Assembly (NCBI GenBank): GCA_963565915.1
Contig: OY751494.1
Location: forward strand, 3,534,001 to 3,598,000
Direction: 5' to 3'
Origin: Entoloma clypeatum
Lineage: Eukaryota; Basidiomycota; Agaricomycetes; Agaricales; Entolomataceae
Length of the DNA: 64,000 bases
Below, piece by piece: positions 58,326-64,000 of the stretch. Position numbers and translations under genes: made by a program. Each line of letters opens with the position of its first letter. The stretch's first letter is position 1. The notes under the pieces are model-generated. The model did no database searches. It was not told the DNA's origin and saw only the letters and a list, made by a program, of their open reading frames with translations.

Positions 58326-59342
58326 ATGCGCCCTATCTCCTCTTCCCACAAGGAAAACATTCTTTCTCTGGCCTCCAATGGTCACTCCACTCATCATATT
58401 GCCTCTAACCTGGGTGTCAGCCAACCAACTGTCTCCAGAGTGCTTCAGAATCTTCTTCCTCATCGCAATCTCTCTTCTGGTGGTCGTCCATCCAAGCTTT
58501 CTCCCACCAACACACAAAACATACTTTCACAAATCACCTCAGGGAGAGCCTCCAATGCTGTGCAGGCTACCAAACACATCAACACTGTCATCTCCAATCC
58601 TGTCTCCCCAGAAACTGTGAGAAGGGTTCTCAGAAAACATGAATTCAAGGCTGTAACAAAGAAGAAAAGACCTTTCTTAAAGGCCATACATCGGAAGAGG
58701 CGGTTGGCATTTGCTACGAAGCACAGGGAATGGACAGTGGAGGACTGGAAGAGGGTCATTTGGTCAGATGAGACCAAAATCAACAGGTTTGGGTCAGATG
58801 GCAAGGAATGGGTCTGGAAAAAGAAGGGTGAGGGGCTTATTGAAAGAGAGGTTCAGGGCACAGTCAAGTTTGGGGGAGCAAATATTATGGTTTGGGGTTG
58901 TATGGGTTGGGAAGGTGTGGGGAGACTTGCAGAGGTTGAGGGGAGGATGGATGCTGATCAGTATGTGTCCATTTTGGAGGACAATTTGCTGCCCAGCATG
59001 GAGGAGAGTGGAATCTCTGAAGAGGAGATCATTTTTCAGCAGGACAATGACCCCAAGCACACCTCCAAGAAGGCCAAAAAATGGATGGACAGCAAGAATA
59101 TTGCTCTGCTGGATTGGCCTGCACAGTCCCCAGACCTCAATCCTATTGAACACCTCTGGGTTCATATTAAAAGGAAGTTGAATGAATATCCAACACCACC
59201 CAAGGGAGTCTGGGAGATTTGGGACAGAGCAGCAGAGGTGTGGAATAATATAGAGCCAGAAGTGTGTCAAAACCTGATAGAAAGTATGCCAAGAAGGGTA
59301 GAGGCAGTAATCAAAGCTAAGGGGGGTAATACCAAGTACTAA
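58326..59342 (+). CDS. Tc1/mariner transposase (DD34E)
   Basis: Cut-and-paste transposase of 338 residues in one exon, the usual length for Tc1-like enzymes. A helix-turn-helix region near residues 8-45 (HSTHHIASNLGVSQPTVSRV) precedes a second DNA-binding part (GRPSKLSPTNTQN). The catalytic triad is visible: D148 in VIWSDETKINRFG, D240 in IIFQQDNDPKHTS, and E275 in SPDLNPIEHLW, with 34 residues between D240 and E275. The frame is free of stops and shifts. The start at 58326 is the first Met and lies about 150 bases inside the left inverted repeat. Codon use is A/T-richer than in the host genes around it, consistent with horizontal or independent origin. Confidence 0.95.
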   Translation: MRPISSSHKENILSLASNGHSTHHIASNLGVSQPTVSRVLQNLLPHRNLSSGGRPSKLSPTNTQNILSQITSGRASNAVQATKHINTVISNPVSPETVRRVLRKHEFKAVTKKKRPFLKAIHRKRRLAFATKHREWTVEDWKRVIWSDETKINRFGSDGKEWVWKKKGEGLIEREVQGTVKFGGANIMVWGCMGWEGVGRLAEVEGRMDADQYVSILEDNLLPSMEESGISEEEIIFQQDNDPKHTSKKAKKWMDSKNIALLDWPAQSPDLNPIEHLWVHIKRKLNEYPTPPKGVWEIWDRAAEVWNNIEPEVCQNLIESMPRRVEAVIKAKGGNTKY

Positions 59343-59368
59343 AGTATAAAATACTGTATTTATTGTAC

Positions 59369-59582
59369 ATACTCACAAAACTGATTCAATGAGTCCCTGG
59401 AGTAATTTGATCATATATTGATCATTTTTTATGGGAATTACATAATTATTGCAGATTCCGAGAGTCCTGAAGCAGGGCTTTTAACCAGGTACCAATACCT
59501 TCTTTTGATTGGCATTATTTGCAAAGTTATTTTGAAGGTATTCACAAAGTAGCAAACATTGAATCAGTTTTGTGAGGCACTG
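59369..59582 (-). repeat. Right terminal inverted repeat of the Tc1/mariner element
   Basis: About 214 bases. The inner site CTCACAAAACTGATTCAATG (59372-59391) and the outer site CATTGAATCAGTTTTGTGAG (59557-59576) are perfect inverted copies of each other. Reverse-complemented, the whole block aligns with the left end, including the AATACCTTCAA and AAAGCCCT words. Confidence 0.85.
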
Positions 59583-59837
59583 TACACGATCTGTAGTGCA
59601 TAGCATAGAGTACTACTGGACTGTGCGACAACCTATCCACTGTGATCACCTCCAGTGTTGATGAGATCATATGCTGTTCCAACAGGTTATGAGCCCTGAG
59701 ACTCGCCATTGTGCTCGTCGCTGGCAGTCTTAGTAGACTCAATGCTGCTACATCCCGAATGTGGTAGATCAAGTGTAAGGGTGACCTTACGATCCAACAA
59801 CTCCGAAGTGCTCCGAAGCGACTCCGATGTCGGACGA

Positions 59838-59914
59838 CTTGCAAGGGAAATCCAAAGTTAAATTAGACTCTACGAAGTACAATACGAGGCGTACCTTGCA
59901 AGGGAAATCCAAAG
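59838..59914 (+). repeat. 20-bp direct repeat pair
   Basis: The 20-base word CTTGCAAGGGAAATCCAAAG occurs at 59838-59857 and again at 59895-59914, and part of it returns inverted (TTCCCTTGC, near 59932). The copies lie between the Tc1/mariner element and the retrotransposon LTR. They may be remains of another repeat. Confidence 0.7.
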
Positions 59915-59954
59915 AGAAAGTTCTGAGGATTCCCTTGCAGGCTAGACAGCTATA

Positions 59955-60355
59955 TGTTATGCTTAACAAACCATTCCAAGGTTCAGGCAGAGTATGCAGG
60001 AAGTGGAAAGGTGAAGAGCAATGTGATTGCTAAATCTAAGGAATCTACTACAGTACACGAGGTTTATATAGGTACTGACTATAGGCGGTAGCGGATGAGT
60101 CAGTACTGCAGAAGGCAGTGCGCATGAGTAAGGCGACTGCGGAAGGCTATGTACAGTGAGTAAGCTGACTGCGGAAAGCGAGTCAGCGCGGGAGCGAAGT
60201 ATACTAAAGGGGATGACGAAGTAATGTAATGAGTCAGACTGGGAATCGAAGGTTGCGAAAGTAGACATTAGACATAGTGAGTTCATAAGAGGGCGCCGAG
60301 TCGGGCCGATAAGTAAAAGATATGACGTGGTCCTCATACCGCAGAGTCCGTAACA
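59955..60355 (-). repeat. 3' LTR of the Ty3/gypsy element
   Basis: A 401-base segment bounded by TGTTA on the plus strand at 59955 and TAACA at 60351-60355, a short terminal inverted repeat with the expected TG...CA ends. On the minus strand it starts TGTTACGGACTCTGCGG and contains TATATAAACC (about 60060-60070), a plausible TATA box. A polypurine tract touches its inner edge. The outer boundary is inferred from the terminal motif alone. Confidence 0.72.
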
Positions 60356-60368
60356 TGTTCCCCTCTCC
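60356..60368 (-). promoter_or_regulatory. Polypurine tract
   Basis: On the minus strand GGAGAGGGGAACA sits directly before the LTR start TGTTACGGAC, the usual place where plus-strand DNA synthesis is primed in LTR elements. Confidence 0.7.
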
Positions 60369-60389
60369 AAGCTCTGTGTCCTCACAGAG

Positions 60390-60761
60390 TCACTGTCCCC
60401 ATTCCTCGTTGTTGCCGGGATCGGACCAGTTCGGACTTTCCTTGAGGCTCCAATCATATATCAACTCCTCGTTGATGGCTACAGTGAGTTCAAGGCCTTT
60501 GATGGCCAGCCAAATGCGTCGATTTTCGATGGCGAGGGTGCTGGTGTAATTCCTGAGAATTTGTTTCTCTTCAGGAGTCGGGGCAACGGGGAGATTGGAC
60601 AACAAATGAAGTCGGATATTCATCTGGCGATGAAGGAGGTTGGCAAGGGAAGTTTCAAGGGCATGGATTTGGTCTCTCATGGAGAGCGCTTCATTCATAA
60701 GGGCAGCGATGGCGGGGTTGATGTCGGTGGTGGAGGTGGAGGTGACGATGGTGTTTGACAT
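60390..60761 (-). CDS. Small open frame between pol and the 3' LTR
   Basis: A 123-codon frame read in the same direction as pol, starting 134 bases after its stop. It begins MSNTIVTSTSTTDINPAIAA and holds two helical, heptad-like stretches (LMNEALSMRDQIHALETSLA, NYTSTLAIENRRIWLAIKGL). No family is recognised and there is no membrane segment. Its intactness, while pol next to it is broken, hints at a conserved accessory frame of this retrotransposon lineage, but a captured or chance frame is possible. Confidence 0.5.
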   Translation of the reverse strand: MSNTIVTSTSTTDINPAIAALMNEALSMRDQIHALETSLANLLHRQMNIRLHLLSNLPVAPTPEEKQILRNYTSTLAIENRRIWLAIKGLELTVAINEELIYDWSLKESPNWSDPGNNEEWGQ

Positions 60762-60894
60762 GGCGGTGAGGATGGTTGAGAGATAAAAGAAGAATGGGGT
60801 GGCTATATTGGGCAGGGAAAAGACTAGAGCAGGGAACTCGGTGTGTGGTTGACTGATGAGGTCGATACTGCCATGGGTTTTGAGAACTCATCTT

Positions 60895-63732
60895 TTATTG
60901 TGGACGAGACGGGTTCTGCCGATGGAAATCACGGATCAAATCTTGAGTGTTCTGAACATTAGCTCGAGGCTCCCATGTGTTCTCTTCTGGACCATATCCT
61001 TCCCACTGGACGAGGTACTGGATCTTTCCGCGGAACTTTCGAGAGTCTAGGATCGTAGACACATGGTACTCTTCTCGTCCTTCGACGATGATCGGATCAG
61101 GGGATAATTTCTTTTTCTGAATGGTGTACTTCGGAGTTTCATATGGTGACAACAGGGTCTCGTTGAACACAGGGTGAATCATCTTCCAAGTCTTCAGAAG
61201 ATCAAGAAGGTACGCGCTAGCTCCTTTCTTCTCTAGGACTTTGAATGGTCCATGTCGGAGTGCATCAAGTTTCTTTGAGGGGCGGTCGGTCCTGATGTTA
61301 GTCCCTTCCAGCCACACCTTGTTCCCGATGCAGTAGTTCCGAGACGGACTTCGCCGTGTATCAACTGTCTTCTTCATCTGATCCTGTGCTTGTTTCAGCG
61401 CTGCATTGGCTTCTTCTCGTGCCTGTTTGAGTTTTTTCAAGAAGTCGTTGGCAGCCGGATTAGTATCTTCTAACACGAGTTCTCCCTGCCAAGGATGTAA
61501 ACCGTAGTTGAGGTAGAATGGGGTGTGCTTCGTTGCCTGATGTTCTTTGTCATTGTACTGGAACTCTGCGATTGCAATCCATTCAGCCCAATCATCCTGT
61601 AGATGGTTGACAAAGTTTCGCAAGAACACTTCCATCTCCTGATGTGATCGCTCGGCCTGTCCATCAGTCTGTGGGTGGTATGCGGTGGACAGGTTCCTCT
61701 TGATCCCTAGCATGTGGCAGAGTATCTCCATGAACTTCGCGGCGAACTGCGGTCCCCTATTGCTGATGATCTTCTTGGGGATCCCATGAAGCTTCCATAT
61801 CTGATCCCGATAGATCTTGGCTAATCCTTCAGCTGATAGTTCCACGGTTGTCAGAATGAGGTGAAGCATCTTTGAATGTCTATCCGTGATGACCAGAATT
61901 GCGTTTTTTCCATCAGATTCTGGTATCGGTCCCACGATGTCGATTCCTATGTCTTCCCATGGGTGACTTGGTGCTGCATGGGGATGTAGTGGAGCATGTC
62001 GCTTTTGTCGGTTAATCTTGTTGCATTGACAAGTGTCGCAACCCTTCATGTACTTCTTCACATCATGCAGTATGGTAGGCCACCAGTAGGTGCGAGTGAG
62101 GAGTTCATGTGTTCGGTACTGTCCTGGATGTCCAGCCACTGGTGCATTGTGTGACTCGAACATCAATTCTTGTCGTAATTGTGGATCTGGCGGGACATAG
62201 ACTCGTTCTCCTGCATAGGTGATCCCATTCTCCTGCTGATACCAATGAGGATTCTTTTTTAGGCCCTGCGCTACTTCTGTCTCCATGCGGTTCGAAGCCT
62301 TGATGCGTGTGATCCATGGGTTTTTGATGGTTGTGATGTTTCCAATTTTGATGGAATCAGATATCTCACCCCCTTCAAAGAATTGTTCCTCCGTGAACAT
62401 CTCCATTTGTACCACATCTTCTGATTCCAACCGTTTCAAGAATAGTCCCTCCTTGAGCATTTGGTCACTGTCTTGTGGTTCGAGTTCCGCTTCATACCAG
62501 GGTAAGCACGACAGGATGTCCGCTTTCGCATTGGTCTTGCCGGGCACATGCTGTAATTCAAAATCATAGTCTTGTAACTTCATTTTCCAGCGTCTCTTGT
62601 GATCGGTCAAGATTTCGAAACGTTCCCTGGCTTCGAGCAGATAGTGTCGCCAATCTTTTAATGCTTCCATGACCGCCAGGAGTTCCTTGTTGTATATCTC
62701 GTAATTCTGTTTGGCCACGGACATGGTCCGCGACAAGAACACGATGGGGTGCCATTTGTCGTCTTGCTTCTGAGAGAGTACTGCTCCAATTGCATAGCCT
62801 GATGCATCGGTTTCAACCCTGAACTGTCCCTCTGATTTCGGTAATGCCAAGACTGGTGCCGATGTAATTGCCTGTATGAGACCTTCAAAAAAAGCTTGCT
62901 GCTCTGTTGGTCCCCAAGTAAATGCTGTGCCACCTGTGAGCGCGGTGAGAGGTTTCGCGATGTTTGAGTACCCTTCAATAAAACATCGATAGAAGTTAGC
63001 AAATCCAAGGAACTTCTGAACTTCCTTTTTTGATGTGGGTGCTCGCCAGTTTCGAATTGTATCCACCTTCTCAGTTTCCATCTCAACACGTCCCTCACCA
63101 ACCACATATCCCAATATAGGACATTTTGTTACTTCCCATAAACACTTCTTCTCCGTTAGGAACAGATCATTGTCCGATAGGATCTGTAGGATTTCTTTGG
63201 TGTTTCGCGCGAGTTCTTCCTTGGTTTTACCAATAACCACGATGTCATCCATGTAGATCACACAGATATGTCGGCGGATCTGGTTCCGGAATAGACTAGC
63301 CATCATTCGAGAGAACGTTCCCGGGGAGTTGCAAAGACCAAAAAACATGACCAATAGTTCGAACAATCCTCAACTGGTGAGGAAGGCAGCTTTCCATTCA
63401 TTGCCCTCCTTAATACGGACGTTGTTATAGCCCCACATGATGTCCATTTTATTGAAGTAGACTGCATCTTTCAGTACGTCCAAGAGATCGGATATTCGTG
63501 GGAGTGGGAACTTGTCTTTGACCGTGAATTTATTGACCATGTGGTAATCTTGTACCAATCGTTTGGAACCATCCTTCTTGTTGATGAAGAAGCAAGGGGA
63601 GGCATAAGGGGATTTGGACGGGTGGATCTTTTCTGTTGCTAGACCCTCGTCAATGAATGCGTCCAGTTCCTCTTGTTCCTTTTGTGTCATAACCATACGA
63701 TTCACATCCGACTTATCCGACGACTCCGACAT
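60895..63732 (-). pseudogene. Ty3/gypsy pol (RT-RNase H-integrase-chromodomain), disrupted
   Basis: The first part (63732-63370) has PSKSPYASPCFFINKKDG and KFPLPRISDLLDVL of reverse transcriptase and ends in an in-frame TGA at 63370-63372. The second part continues directly in the same frame with GLFELLVMFFGLCNSPGTFS, then YMDDIVVIG (catalytic Asp pair). RNase H follows (RVETDASGYAIGAVLSQ, NKELLAVMEALKDWRHYLLE, ILTDHK); the segment after TDHK appears shorter than usual. Integrase has the H-H-C-C zinc site (HNAPVAGHPGQYRTHELL, CDTCQCNK) and the first catalytic Asp in DIGIDIVGPIPES. The second site reads SNRGPQF, with Asn in place of Asp (codon at 61759-61761); the Glu in GQAERSHQEME is present. 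The C-terminal chromodomain (YLVQWEGYGPEENTWEP) marks a chromovirus. Confidence 0.92.
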
Positions 63733-64000
63733 TTCATCCGCTCCGACATCCGCTCCAACAACATTCTATTTATATTGAATATACTTCTACTACGTAACAT
63801 CTCAACCATACTTACAAGTAGACATATGTTGTTCACTTTTCATTTGTTACTCTCTGTACTCCGAATGTTCCGATGGTCAACTCCAATATCTGCACATCAC
63901 TTATAGTAATGCTGATCATTCTAGTCTACTATAAATAGTGTACAAACCTGTCGTAGAACCTCAGTTCAAATATCATACGTTACACCTCATTCGCATCCGT
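63733..64000. other. Repeat-like DNA at the window edge
   Basis: AT-rich sequence with a plus-strand CTATAAATAG word near 63930 and no coding frame of note. The TCCGA-rich segment at 63711-63755 adjoins the pol fragment. It may be LTR or promoter sequence of another element, cut by the window end. Confidence 0.35.

Larger units (their letters stand above)
57964..59582 (+). mobile_element. Complete Tc1/mariner transposon
   Basis: The element spans 1619 bases and is flanked on both sides by the dinucleotide TA (57962-57963 and 59583-59584), the expected target duplication. Inverted ends begin CAGTGCCTCACAAAACTGAT and extend about 210 bases with substantial identity. One transposase gene with no internal stop lies between them. 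The complete frame, matching ends and clean TA duplication suggest a recent insertion that may still be mobile. It landed inside older LTR-like DNA. Confidence 0.93.
59955..63732 (-). mobile_element. Degenerate, 5'-truncated Ty3/gypsy chromovirus
   Basis: On the minus strand the order is reverse transcriptase, RNase H, integrase, chromodomain, a small extra frame, a polypurine tract and a 3' LTR. No gag or protease is found before the reverse transcriptase: the frame begins abruptly at 63732 beside a TCCGA-rich stretch. No matching 5' LTR lies in the window. A premature stop and a lost integrase aspartate show the copy cannot move by itself. Confidence 0.88.

Noticed and set aside
59542..59844. 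100-codon minus-strand frame next to the Tc1 element as a gag start
   Set aside because: It overlaps the terminal inverted repeat of the Tc1 element and shows no gag or zinc-knuckle features.

Overview
The window reads as nuclear DNA of a filamentous basidiomycete, most likely an agaricomycete mushroom. Genes are densely packed on both strands, coding regions are cut by many introns of about 45-65 bases, and no operons, bacterial ribosome binding sites or CRISPR arrays were seen. I can support 25 host-type protein-coding genes plus a repeat-rich right end. No tRNA or rRNA gene was recognised. All gene models were spliced by eye, so coordinates give the first and last coding base and the exon joins inside are inferred. 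Layout. 0.5-8.4 kb: a CLPTM1-family membrane protein (-), 14-3-3 (+) and the GPI inositol-deacylase BST1/PGAP1 (+). 9.4-16.8 kb: a full KDM5/Lid2 histone H3K4 demethylase (+) and TFIIB (+). 17-24 kb: a wax-synthase-like acyltransferase (-), RRS1 (-), TAF12 (+), TIP41 (-) and a dynein light intermediate chain (+). 24.3-32.9 kb: an unrecognised protein, the scavenger decapping enzyme DcpS (-), a conserved unknown, a secreted/single-pass membrane protein, the spliceosomal protein TLS1/C9orf78 and the mitochondrial ATP synthase delta subunit. 33.3-35.8 kb: a secreted S53 peptidase (-). 35.8-40.3 kb: the largest gene-poor gap, holding a 289-bp hAT-like MITE. 40.3-56.8 kb: eIF3m (+), a B-box/DUF2009 protein (-), a STIMATE/YPL162C-type vacuolar membrane protein (-), SEC18/NSF (+), protein phosphatase inhibitor 2 (+), NAD-dependent methylenetetrahydrofolate dehydrogenase (+), ORMDL (-) and a Virilizer-family protein (+). 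56.8-64 kb: transposon territory with a complete Tc1/mariner element and a decayed Ty3/gypsy chromovirus on the minus strand. The genes are mostly housekeeping: transcription (TFIIB, TAF12, KDM5), RNA (TLS1, DcpS, Virilizer, RRS1, eIF3m), membrane traffic and lipids (SEC18, ORMDL, BST1) and signalling (14-3-3, TIP41, inhibitor 2). Several neighbours are divergent pairs with only 75-150 bases between start codons, suggesting shared promoters. The most notable sequence-level observations are three GC-AG introns (two in one 163-residue gene), a MITE with a perfect 8-bp target duplication, an intact DD34E transposon whose ends each carry two inverted copies of a 20-bp site, CpG-type scars in the retrotransposon, and a DcpS in which the first histidine of the HIT triad is lysine.
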